Source: Barthelona sp. PCE (Eukaryota > Metamonada: BaSk clade). Taken from it: a DNA stretch of 64,000 nucleotides. Of this stretch, positions 27,104 to 36,332 are shown one piece after another; the stretch's first letter is position 1, and each line of letters starts with the position of its first letter. The stretch covers positions 682,001 through 746,000 of the forward strand of contig JAUFOR010000008.1 in assembly GCA_040285745.1 (NCBI GenBank). Direction: 5' to 3'. The position numbers were made by a program, and so were the translations under genes. Below the pieces are notes generated by a model. It worked only from the letters and a program-made list of their open reading frames with translations, was not told where the DNA came from and ran no database searches.

Positions 27104-28804
27104 CTAACCTGCGAAACTTGCTGATCTTACTAAACCATTTGTTGAGAATTGCCTCGAAAACTGACTTGGAGCAAATGAACTGTGACGTTGTAATGTAGGA
27201 GCTTCTTCTTGAAGCTGGTTTATGAGGTTTGTGAGTTGTGGAATGGGATTTTCCATTTTTAAATGAACCTTTGCTGTTGTTTTCAAAAAATTCAATCGTG
27301 AACGATCAAGCATGAGTCTCTTTAACTTTGGTTTCATATAAAAATAATTTGCTATGGCAACAAAACTTCGAAGAGCCTTCATATCTGATGAAACTTTCGA
27401 AAAAACAAGATATACAAGCTTAAATATTTGTACTGAGTTAAACACCGACTCTTCTTCTGCTTGAAAATGTCCAATCATACGACCAAGGAACTTAAGAAGT
27501 GCGCGTGATATCGTCAACAGTTCTTCTTCCTCAACATCATCAAAATATACATCGTTGAACAAATCGAAAAATTTGAAGTTTTTGAAGTTTCTATACACCA
27601 ATTCTGCAACATCGTAAATCGCCACCAGCTTACTCAATAAGTTCCAATACTCCGGTACCTCAAAGAAATCTTCTAGCTTGATAACTCTAGCTGAATAAGT
27701 ACTGATCATCGTCATCATCTCTGGGGTTCGAATTTTATCAAGAATCTCGACAAAGAAGAACAAAATTGAATCTGCATCGTTCGAGTCGCACTCTTCATCC
27801 TCTAAAGCCATGAAAACCAAAGGAATAACTTTTCCAAAGGGAAAATCACTTAAATATTTAACCATATTTCCAATAGTTAACGCTACATAAGCTGTAATTT
27901 TGGTAATTCTATGATGTGAAGATAAAGTCTCTCGCAATAAATTCGAAACATCATATTCAACCAGTTGTTTCATCAAATCTTCGTCATCAGACATTGATAT
28001 TTGACTAAGAAAATGAAAAAATGGTGAAATGACAGTAGGCATGTCCATGAAATCATACAAAATGCTAAAAAGTATTGGAACAATCCTCAGAAAATTGGGA
28101 ATTCCATCAACACTATACGTTACAGCTAAATTACCTAAAGCACCACATAGAGGAGCAACCATCCTATGATCGCCGCGAAACCGAAGCAGGCAATTTAATA
28201 AGGTGATTATTACATGTTTAGTAGCAAATATTTCCACAAAATCTGTATTCTCATCTAAATTCTTAATTAAGACAGCGAATGACAATGTAAAGAACGGAGA
28301 ATCAAAAAACTTCCACACTTCATCTACATTATTAAGCTCCTCAATCTCCAAATCCTCAAAATCTATTGAATAATCTATCTCATCCTCAGTCAATCCAATT
28401 ATATCATCTCCTTCAATGTCAAACTCCCCTGATGTTGATGAAAATGTTCTAGAACCAACAGGTGTGAAAAAATTTAATATTTGGAAAATTTTCAGCATCA
28501 CTTGTAAGTCTTTTCCATATTTGGTTATTAATTGCGTTATGAGATTCCCAAAATCGCTGTTACATAGTCGTATGAGATTTTGTAATCGGTTTGCTAGCTT
28601 TCTGTCTGAAACCAATTCCAAAGTATCAGATAAAAGTTGAACTACGACCGGTCTATCTTCAATATGTTGCAAGCTAAATCTACAAAAGGCTGTGAAGTCT
28701 GCTTTCCTTAAGGATCTTCTGATATCTGTGTCATTCAGAAGAAGACTGTCTAGGGAATCAATTGCAATAACCTTCTTGGTAGCTGTTTGCCATCTGCCCG
28801 ACAT
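27104..28804 (-). CDS. ARM/HEAT-type helical repeat protein, function unknown
   Basis: 566 residues of helical repeats with armadillo-like text, for example 'VAPLCGALGNLAVTY' and 'ITAYVALTIGNMVKYL', where an ARM helix 3 would carry the GNL/GNM signature. An acidic insert (about 125-160) interrupts the N-terminal half. The C-terminus is disordered, Ser/Phe-rich (RHSSFAPSQFSRQFST). It is not a recognisable importin-alpha (no IBB domain) or beta-catenin. Probably a protein-interaction scaffold. The start ATG is at 28804; its 425-nt divergent spacer separates it from the large orphan at 29.2 kb. Confidence 0.7.
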   Translation of the reverse strand: MSGRWQTATKKVIAIDSLDSLLLNDTDIRRSLRKADFTAFCRFSLQHIEDRPVVVQLLSDTLELVSDRKLANRLQNLIRLCNSDFGNLITQLITKYGKDLQVMLKIFQILNFFTPVGSRTFSSTSGEFDIEGDDIIGLTEDEIDYSIDFEDLEIEELNNVDEVWKFFDSPFFTLSFAVLIKNLDENTDFVEIFATKHVIITLLNCLLRFRGDHRMVAPLCGALGNLAVTYSVDGIPNFLRIVPILFSILYDFMDMPTVISPFFHFLSQISMSDDEDLMKQLVEYDVSNLLRETLSSHHRITKITAYVALTIGNMVKYLSDFPFGKVIPLVFMALEDEECDSNDADSILFFFVEILDKIRTPEMMTMISTYSARVIKLEDFFEVPEYWNLLSKLVAIYDVAELVYRNFKNFKFFDLFNDVYFDDVEEEELLTISRALLKFLGRMIGHFQAEEESVFNSVQIFKLVYLVFSKVSSDMKALRSFVAIANYFYMKPKLKRLMLDRSRLNFLKTTAKVHLKMENPIPQLTNLINQLQEEAPTLQRHSSFAPSQFSRQFSTNGLVRSASFAG

Positions 28805-29229
28805 ATTATTCGTATTTTGCCCGTATTTTAGTGTTCAAAAACTTGGAACGCAAAAGAAATCACCATTTTCAAACGAAATGGGATAAATTTGATATAGCGC
28901 AATTTTATCATTCAGTAAAGCTACCTGATGACATGCTCAAGCTTTGCAACTTACTCAACCACTACAAACGAATAGGAACAAACCTCACATGATAACTCTA
29001 CATGTATAATTATATCTGGGTTTAAAATCACTGATTGACCAAATATACTTTAAAAACACTTCACTTTGAGCAAAATCGAACAAAAATTATCAAACTTAAA
29101 CATTTTGTGGTTGGAACTTTAGTTCATCATAACACCACTTAAACGTGGTAAAATCCACAATAAACGGTTTGGTCCTAAAATTGGATCAATATTCATAATG
29201 AAACCTTTTTTCTTACCTCTTTCACATAA
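28805..29229. other. 425-nt divergent spacer
   Basis: No gene or tRNA-like sequence seen. An ACCTCTTTCA element is at 29215-29224 next to the plus-strand start; a minor 5-bp inverted repeat (ACCAC/GTGGT) is near 29130. Confidence 0.4.
29215..29224 (+). promoter_or_regulatory. ACCTCTTTCA element
   Basis: Variant of the recurrent start-proximal pyrimidine element, ending 5 nt before the ATG at 29230. Confidence 0.35.
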
Positions 29230-32200
29230 ATGGATGAATTTATATCATTGATTAGTGCTGATTTAAGATACGACGAATTGTTTTCTGCTATTTATAAGTC
29301 AGAAATCGATATTTCCTTATTGAAACTGGAAGATATGCAAAGCCTGAAAGCTAAGCGTATTTTTATCGACTTATGCATCTCCCGCAAGGCATATGACTTG
29401 GTTTATGGATTCGGGATAAATTCAGATGTCGCCTGGGTTAGAAAATACGTCTCTAATTTACTCAATAAGCATAAAAGATTTGCACATCACATGCTTTCTA
29501 AAGAAGACTTTTTTGATGTTTTTTTGTCAGCTCCCATTGTTTTTAGAGAAAAATTCCTTTGTTTATTAGCCCGTTTAGGTCGTTATGGGAAATACAAACA
29601 CATTGCTGATGCATTCATCACAAACCCAAAATATGGATCACTCATTAGTGGTGAGAAACGTCGCTCCCTTTTTGTTGCTGCCAGTCTTGACGTTGCACGT
29701 GGCTATATTGAAAAGTATTGGGAAGAGAAGAAAAGCATTCAAGAATTCTTTTTGCAACCCAGGTTCTATATTATATTTGATGAAATAGTTTTTAAGCTTG
29801 CTAACCGCAATCATCTTTCCACTTTTCATACGAATTTGAAAAATGATATCCATTTATATCGTTTCTATAATTGGATTTTAAATGATGAAGAAAAATACGT
29901 CAGTCTTGCAAAGCTTTTGCTATCAAAACATTTTAGTTTGAGTAAGTTTGTTGAAACCATATATGGATTTAAGCTTAAAAAGAAGAAGTTATGTACACGA
30001 ATTATTCTCAAATTTGCTACAACATACCCCAATGATTTTTTGGAAATTTACAACAGCGATTTACGGAATAGACGATTTACTTTTAGATTATATCCATTTT
30101 TTAAACAATATCTTAACGACGATAAATACGTTGAAAGTATGAAAATTTTTTATGCTAATACAAGAATGAAATTCCGAGACTTTGCTAAGAATCATGAAGA
30201 AAATGGAATTGCTTTTTCTACCGATCCTAAAGGTGTGTTTGTTCGCGTGTTGGACATGTACCTTTCAGTCAAATCGGATGTGTTTAAAATATCCAAAGAT
30301 GCTGCATCCTTGTCATCAGGCGATCTTTTCAAATCGTTTGTAGCTGTTTCTGAATACATGAGTCTTGATGGGAAATGGGAGCTCTTTCCCCAAGTGTACG
30401 AGAAAAAAAAGAGAATTGCAAACTATTTTTATCGTGTTCTGGATCATCAGGATTACTGGACTAAATACTTCAAACCAGAACACATGTTTAAATCATCACT
30501 TATTTCGTTCTTCCACTACATCACAGTCGAACGTGCTGTCACACCTAAACCCGAGTACACCATCAGAATTAATCAAGATGACGTAGAGGTCAGTCAAATA
30601 CTGTATTTCCTTTTTGGAAGGAATGGACTTGTACACACACATCCATCAGCTGCACTACAACATGCCGTGATGCATTTCATTTGCACAGGAGACTGGTCAC
30701 AATGGGGTGTTGTGCAGAATCTTATTCCTCTTATTCACAATCGTGAAGTCCACGCTTCTTTACCGATTTTCAAATTCAATACATCATGTTTCTTTTACAA
30801 GCCAGAGACCGTTAAGAACTTTGCAGAATATATTCGATTGATAATGGATCAATCATACGCTTCCAATGTATTTTATAATATTTCACTGTTCCAGTCCGTT
30901 ATGAACCATAAAATTGCACCGTACTACTTTCCAATTGAAGTCGTGCAGAATTACTTCAACACTATGCTGCCCATATACGTTGAATATGACGAAATTATCT
31001 GTAGGACCGATGATTCAGCATTTCCAATGAGCAATACGATGAGTTTTAAAGATTTGTACAGTCAGAAACCTTGCTTCATTCTTCCTTCTTCCTTTGAGAA
31101 GGGTAGGCAATTCCGATCTATTGAAAGAAAGGCGCACAAACCAAAAATGTTCAACTGCGTCAGTGAAGAAATGTACAAATTTGTGATTGAAGCTCTGATC
31201 GATGGTCAAAACAATACCAATACGGACAATACCACGTACCAACAACTCTTCTCAGCTTTAATATCGTGCCTGGCTAATACTACATCGAATGTTGTTGTTG
31301 AAGATGAAGACACATTGTGTAGGATTCCAAATTCTGAAGTAGTTCGCTCATTATCAATGAATGAATACATCATTCTGTGCAATGGTTCGTGCAGCGCTAA
31401 GCTTTGCAATTTACTTGTTGACCGTCATTTAAAACGAGCCAATCCTTTGAAACAACATCGCAACGATCGACCAAAACTGAAGCACAAGGTCATTATCAGT
31501 TATTCAGATCCATTAACTAACAAACGTATCATCAGCAAGGGTGATTTGAAGAAGATTCACAAAATCCATTCGCCCTATGATATCCCAAACATGGAACGCT
31601 TTGATTCATTGATGTGTCAAGTGAGAGATGATGTTGTTGAAATGTTGCCCATGTTTTTAGACATGCTAAACACATATGTACGCATCGAGAGTCTTGATAA
31701 AAATATTAGAAAATTGGCTATTGCCAATTTGGATGATGAACAAGTGTCTATTACGTTTAATGCTTTGAAAAAAGATCGTAAAGGTGAGTTTGAGTATCTA
31801 GAATCATTGAGAGACATTGTGCCTCTTCCTTTGTTGAAGCGCCACTTACGTACCTTGAGATATGCGCTTGATGTCTCCACATCATTCGTTGACGAGGCAT
31901 TTTTACAAGGTATTGCCGGCTGTCTTCAGCTCACTAAACGTTCATCCGGAGATAATCAGATTTTGTCGATTGTTAGATGGATTTTTGCATCACTTTATCG
32001 CATCATGTGCGTCATGGACAAGAGCTGGTCGGATCGATCCCGTGATACATTCTTGAAGTCTCTGGTATACGCAAGATCTGCGCCTATCACACGAACTTTT
32101 TTCGAAGGATATTTAAAACATACAACTGTTGTGGAACAGAAGCGTCTCTTTGATGATTTAGTGGCATTAGTCGACGAATCTGGTGATAGTTTCGGCATCA

Positions 32201-33585
32201 CGTCAATGAAAATGATCATTGGTATTGTTCAAATGCTGGCGCGTCAAAATACAAACGTTAACCCTGCTTCTTTTCTCAAGACTATGTGGAACCAGGAAAA
32301 TCTTGCTGTTGATGTTCGTCTTGTTCTGCTCAATTTCTCCGTGGATCAAATTTCGCTTCTCCTTAACAAGGGCTGGAGCCAAACTATTATTGAGAGCGAA
32401 TACTGGAATATAGTCACCCTTGCTGCACAACGCTTCTATGGTGTTCGCATTATAGTCAACCGCATCATATCCTTTATACCATTCTTATATAAGAAAATAG
32501 GAAGAGAGTATTGGAATGATGCATATAACCATGTCGTCTGCCAATGGTTCTGCCCTATCATTGAACAAGAGTTCCGTGGAACCAAGACAGATTACAAAAA
32601 TGTCGAATGCGTTCTAGATTCAGTTTTAGAATCGGCTTTCAGACAGAAGGATTACCCTATGGTTGCTGCATTGCCTGATCGCTTCTTGCAGTTCTGCGAG
32701 AAATACAGTCAGCCTCTCTTCCGTTACTTTGCCCGCTATACTGAGCTAATTGTCTTAGTTTTTACTTTTAGACGTGATAAAACACGTTTTCTCGCAATGC
32801 TTGAACCATTAAAGGATACATTCCGTGATAATCTGACTGTTTGCTTCTCAGAATCAATGAAAGTAGCGGAAGATCCGAAATATTCAGAGTTTTATGTGCC
32901 ATTCTTACATCAAAACCAAATTGCTAAAAAGATTATTCATGCACAAAAGTACTGTTTGAAAGACCTTCCTCATGTGTCTAGAGACATGATGAGTGTCATT
33001 GCTAAATTTCTTTTATCTTGTTTTAATGAGGTTAGAGGCTTTTACCTTGGTGTTGAATTTTGGAAGATATTTTTCGCATCATTCACTTCGCTCCAAGATA
33101 TGATAACAGCAGCACTTAAACTGCATGAAAGGAATGGAATGAAGATTCCTCTTATCCGCCTGGAAGATTCTAATTTTGAGCTTGTTAATGCAATGTGGGA
33201 AAAATATGCTGTTAAATTCAATGAACAAGATTTTATTGAATCCATGAATATTGTTCAACAGTCTAAGCTTCCTGATTATATTCGAGAAAGATGGATTGGC
33301 ATTTTGATGAAGGTGCTACATGATGGTGGAATGGGCCGAAGGAGGTTCATGAAGAAATCTGCGTATTTTGTTAAACATATTCCGTTGGAGGAAATAATGA
33401 ACGTGAGTTGTTCTGACCCTTATTATTACGTAATTATCAATGAATTCCTTAAGAATGTACGAGAAAATAGTATTTGTAACAAGATTAAGCGTTCAAAGTT
33501 GATAGAGTACAGTATCATTGATGCAGTTGTACCTGCGGATAATGAAATTGATAGCTATATTCGTCCAATCATACGCAAAGAGTAA
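29230..33585 (+). CDS. Large helical-solenoid protein, function unknown
   Basis: 1451 residues, one frame, no family recognised. The sequence is a long run of amphipathic helices rich in Phe, Tyr, Lys and Asn, without Cys clusters, signal peptide, transmembrane segments or nucleotide-binding motifs. This suggests an alpha-solenoid (HEAT-like) scaffold. Weak repetition such as 'LLKRHLRTLRYAL' and 'KRTLFKSLVYA'-type helix pairs supports repeats but gives no family. It is divergent from the ARM protein and convergent with the Kir channel with a 6-nt gap. The start is well placed 5 nt after an ACCTCTTTCA element. Confidence 0.75.
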   Translation: MDEFISLISADLRYDELFSAIYKSEIDISLLKLEDMQSLKAKRIFIDLCISRKAYDLVYGFGINSDVAWVRKYVSNLLNKHKRFAHHMLSKEDFFDVFLSAPIVFREKFLCLLARLGRYGKYKHIADAFITNPKYGSLISGEKRRSLFVAASLDVARGYIEKYWEEKKSIQEFFLQPRFYIIFDEIVFKLANRNHLSTFHTNLKNDIHLYRFYNWILNDEEKYVSLAKLLLSKHFSLSKFVETIYGFKLKKKKLCTRIILKFATTYPNDFLEIYNSDLRNRRFTFRLYPFFKQYLNDDKYVESMKIFYANTRMKFRDFAKNHEENGIAFSTDPKGVFVRVLDMYLSVKSDVFKISKDAASLSSGDLFKSFVAVSEYMSLDGKWELFPQVYEKKKRIANYFYRVLDHQDYWTKYFKPEHMFKSSLISFFHYITVERAVTPKPEYTIRINQDDVEVSQILYFLFGRNGLVHTHPSAALQHAVMHFICTGDWSQWGVVQNLIPLIHNREVHASLPIFKFNTSCFFYKPETVKNFAEYIRLIMDQSYASNVFYNISLFQSVMNHKIAPYYFPIEVVQNYFNTMLPIYVEYDEIICRTDDSAFPMSNTMSFKDLYSQKPCFILPSSFEKGRQFRSIERKAHKPKMFNCVSEEMYKFVIEALIDGQNNTNTDNTTYQQLFSALISCLANTTSNVVVEDEDTLCRIPNSEVVRSLSMNEYIILCNGSCSAKLCNLLVDRHLKRANPLKQHRNDRPKLKHKVIISYSDPLTNKRIISKGDLKKIHKIHSPYDIPNMERFDSLMCQVRDDVVEMLPMFLDMLNTYVRIESLDKNIRKLAIANLDDEQVSITFNALKKDRKGEFEYLESLRDIVPLPLLKRHLRTLRYALDVSTSFVDEAFLQGIAGCLQLTKRSSGDNQILSIVRWIFASLYRIMCVMDKSWSDRSRDTFLKSLVYARSAPITRTFFEGYLKHTTVVEQKRLFDDLVALVDESGDSFGITSMKMIIGIVQMLARQNTNVNPASFLKTMWNQENLAVDVRLVLLNFSVDQISLLLNKGWSQTIIESEYWNIVTLAAQRFYGVRIIVNRIISFIPFLYKKIGREYWNDAYNHVVCQWFCPIIEQEFRGTKTDYKNVECVLDSVLESAFRQKDYPMVAALPDRFLQFCEKYSQPLFRYFARYTELIVLVFTFRRDKTRFLAMLEPLKDTFRDNLTVCFSESMKVAEDPKYSEFYVPFLHQNQIAKKIIHAQKYCLKDLPHVSRDMMSVIAKFLLSCFNEVRGFYLGVEFWKIFFASFTSLQDMITAALKLHERNGMKIPLIRLEDSNFELVNAMWEKYAVKFNEQDFIESMNIVQQSKLPDYIRERWIGILMKVLHDGGMGRRRFMKKSAYFVKHIPLEEIMNVSCSDPYYYVIINEFLKNVRENSICNKIKRSKLIEYSIIDAVVPADNEIDSYIRPIIRKE

Positions 33586-33591
33586 ATCTTA

Positions 33592-34647
33592 TTATTGATC
33601 AAGTAATGAACGCATTCTTGTGGATCCCTGCTCCCTCAAAGCACTATCAATGTCTTGAACTTGCTCTGGAATAAAGGCAGCTTCATCATTTTTGTAGACC
33701 CTCTCCCACAGCCGATCTGTAACTGTTGTACCCAATAGTGTGTTATCCATTATTTTTGTATCGCCACCATTAGGTCTGAAACATGGAACAAACCTTCTTC
33801 CCAAGAGGATTCGGCCAATGTCATACGTGTGAGTATGATATAACATTCCAAGAGTACCGCTATCCGTTCCTGTAAAAATTATCGTGATCTTTGCATCACC
33901 GACATCAAGATCGGTCCAAGTCATATTAGCTAAAAAGCTATTCGGAAGGATACGATGTGATATTGTCCATACTCCACCAAAGAATACAACTTCGCTGTGC
34001 TCGATTGGTAGAAGTACCGTTATTCTGTCAACACCAACACCAATTGTAAAATGACACTGTACTGTTGCGTCCAGAATCGATCCCCGCTTCTTGTTCATTA
34101 TGCGCATCGTAAGTATGGGTGTCTTCTCGTCCTTGTCGAGATGGACTGCGCAGTGACGTGTGAACTCAAGAAAAGCCGTTGGTTTCGGTCGCGCAAACTT
34201 ATTATAGACAACACCTATGAACATGGGGATGTATATAAGGGCTGTCAGCTCTTGCATAAGCAAGATTACGTTTGCCCAAATTGTGTGTGGGTAGAGTGAC
34301 CCAAATCCAATTCCACAAGTCGACTGAATCGAGTATATGAACAGTTTAACAAATGTTAAAGTATCTGAAACTTCACCTCTCCCGTCTGTTCCAATCGCTA
34401 AAGGTTGAAAAGATAATACAAATGCAAAAAATGAATGAATAAAGAAAAAGAACATGACCAGCGAAAAAATTACATTAGGCCAATTGCTCTGGACGAGAGA
34501 CGCAAAAATATCTTCGTACCTCTGCTTTGGCATCGCTTGAGTGACTAAATCCTTTGGAAGTGAACTTACACTCATAATCTCTTGCTGTATCTGTTTAAAC
34601 TGTAGCTTTCGTGCTAGCCTTCGCCGCATACGCCGCTTTCTGCGCAT
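33592..34647 (-). CDS. Inward-rectifier-type potassium channel (Kir/KirBac-like) with altered filter
   Basis: 351 residues with the Kir plan: a very basic N-terminus (MRRKRRMRRRLARK), outer helix about 58-80, pore loop, inner helix about 124-148 ending KFARPK as in KirBac (RFARPR), then the cytoplasmic immunoglobulin-like IRK domain (about 155-320) with 'TAFLEFTRHCAVHL' and 'PILTMRIMNKKRGSILDATV' (KirBac: PTLMFRLANLRRNQIVEATA). The selectivity filter reads GIGFG (112-116) where TVGYG is expected, so the pore-lining Thr is Gly and Tyr is Phe. The pore-helix Glu is Gln. Selectivity may be altered. Convergent with the solenoid gene, divergent from the GPAT-like gene. Confidence 0.82.
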   Translation of the reverse strand: MRRKRRMRRRLARKLQFKQIQQEIMSVSSLPKDLVTQAMPKQRYEDIFASLVQSNWPNVIFSLVMFFFFIHSFFAFVLSFQPLAIGTDGRGEVSDTLTFVKLFIYSIQSTCGIGFGSLYPHTIWANVILLMQELTALIYIPMFIGVVYNKFARPKPTAFLEFTRHCAVHLDKDEKTPILTMRIMNKKRGSILDATVQCHFTIGVGVDRITVLLPIEHSEVVFFGGVWTISHRILPNSFLANMTWTDLDVGDAKITIIFTGTDSGTLGMLYHTHTYDIGRILLGRRFVPCFRPNGGDTKIMDNTLLGTTVTDRLWERVYKNDEAAFIPEQVQDIDSALREQGSTRMRSLLDQ

Positions 34648-35054
34648 TTTCTATCGTTGTTTTTGTGAAATAGAAAAGAATTGGAATAACACAGCGATAA
34701 CTTTATTTATTGTCTCTATCATTCACATGAGAGGCTTTTGGTTTCAAAAAAATGCTTTTTATGGATCAACAGCCTATATTATACCGCTCAATTGTACAAT
34801 ATTCACTTTTGTAAACAAAACAGGCTGCAATAAATAATTTGTACTGTGATTACGCTAAAAAAACGAAACTATCAATGAATTTATTCATTAAACAGTTCTA
34901 GAACTAATGAATAATAATGGGTTATAAACATACTTATGCAGTTCCTGTACTTGTTTTGCAGTACTTGGGTTTCCTTGAACCACAAATTCACCCTTCATAA
35001 AAAGATTTCAGTATCATTTATTTGTTTCTTCGATTATCTCTTTTTCTAAACATA
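34648..35054. other. 407-nt divergent spacer
   Basis: AT-rich; no gene or tRNA-like sequence recognised. An imperfect direct repeat with TGCAGT...ACTTG occurs around 34938-34968. A pyrimidine run ATCTCTTTTTC at 35036-35046 precedes the GPAT-like ATG. Confidence 0.35.
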
Positions 35055-36332
35055 ATGGATAAACCTCCAACCCGTGATCAACCTACCCCACCCATATCTG
35101 CCACCAATACTGTTTCATTAACCATTCCAAATGCACAATGTAATCCACTTGACTCAGATTTCCCCGATGTACCGTATGATTTCACTTTCGCAATCGATCT
35201 GGCTTCGCATGGCTTCTCAAACATCTTCACACAAGTGGATGATTATTGGAAAGTCTTTTCACCAAACAAAAAGCAAATTTTTTTCAAGGCTTGGTATTTG
35301 AAACCATTCTTCCTCTTATCAACGCTTATCCGTAACCTTATCATCTTTCCCCTGCGACTGGTTCTTTGTCTCCTTGTTTTATTGTTGGGTTCTGTAGCAC
35401 TGTTTTTACTCCAGCTTCTTCCACCTGGTGTATATCGAATGGAAATGCAGCGCAGTGTAACTCGTACAATTGTCCGTATGCTTTTAGCTGTTTGTTCAGC
35501 ATGCATACGAATCCATGGAGAAATCCCCAAAAAGTTTCCTTCAACACTTGTATATGTATCAAACCACACTTCTCTCATGGATTACCTTCTCCTCAGCCGT
35601 CTTCAGATGTTCTCCGTGCTCGGACAGCGTGCAAAACCATTTTCATTTCTTGGCTTTGTCCAGAACGTTCTTCTGGAAGGAATGGACTGCCTTTGGTTCG
35701 AACGTGACTCGCTACGTGACCGGTCATCAATCAAAGATCAGATTTGCGCCCACGTCAAGAATCCATGCAAGCCCCCATTGCTTCTTTTCCCTGAGGGTTC
35801 ATGTGTTAACAATAACTACACTGCACTGTTCCGAGCCAATGGTGCGTTTAATATGGATGGCGTCGGTGTATTTCCCGTTGCTCTCAAATATAACTCTTTC
35901 TTCCTCGATCCTTATTGGCCTATGGGCAAGTCCCTTGTTGAACACTTTTTGTACATCATGAAAAGATGGGCTATAGTTGTTGATGTCCATCTGCTACCGC
36001 AAGTTTTCAGGAAACCGCATGAAACACCCATCGAATTTGCAGCACGCACTAAGGAAATGATCAGTGAGGCAGCTGGATTAAAATCAACTGAATATGATGG
36101 TTTACTAAAGAAAAAGACTGTGTCAGACAAGGTCATTGCTCTCAAAAAGAAGGAAGTGTGCAATGAGCTTGTTCTTAACCTTACAACTGTTGAACATGAC
36201 TGCGTTGAGAATCCAACTGTTCAATCGCGAAAAGGTGCTTTAAAGGCTCTCCTCAGTGTAAGTACACCTGTGTCGAATGAATCGCTGAAAGAACGCTGGA
36301 ACAATGCGCGTTCACCGTCTATTATGCAGTAG
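35055..36332 (+). CDS. Glycerol-3-phosphate acyltransferase, GPAT3/GPAT4-like
   Basis: ER enzyme making lysophosphatidate from glycerol-3-phosphate and acyl-CoA, the first step of glycerolipid synthesis. It has 425 residues from the ATG at 35055. Two hydrophobic helices (about 75-125) precede the PlsC core: motif I SNHTSLMD (H-x4-D), motif II 'CLWFERDSLRDR' as in GPAT4 'VWFERSEVKDR', motif III FPEGSCVNN (GPAT4 FPEGTCINN), then FPVALKY. The later 'WAIVVDVHLLP' and 'GLKSTEYDGLLKKKTVSDK' segments match the GPAT4-specific 'WAIVCSVWYLPPM' and 'GLVDLLWDGGLKREKVKD'. AGPAT and LPCAT families lack these. Its stop abuts the stop of the convergent coiled-coil gene with no intervening base. Confidence 0.88.
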   Translation: MDKPPTRDQPTPPISATNTVSLTIPNAQCNPLDSDFPDVPYDFTFAIDLASHGFSNIFTQVDDYWKVFSPNKKQIFFKAWYLKPFFLLSTLIRNLIIFPLRLVLCLLVLLLGSVALFLLQLLPPGVYRMEMQRSVTRTIVRMLLAVCSACIRIHGEIPKKFPSTLVYVSNHTSLMDYLLLSRLQMFSVLGQRAKPFSFLGFVQNVLLEGMDCLWFERDSLRDRSSIKDQICAHVKNPCKPPLLLFPEGSCVNNNYTALFRANGAFNMDGVGVFPVALKYNSFFLDPYWPMGKSLVEHFLYIMKRWAIVVDVHLLPQVFRKPHETPIEFAARTKEMISEAAGLKSTEYDGLLKKKTVSDKVIALKKKEVCNELVLNLTTVEHDCVENPTVQSRKGALKALLSVSTPVSNESLKERWNNARSPSIMQ

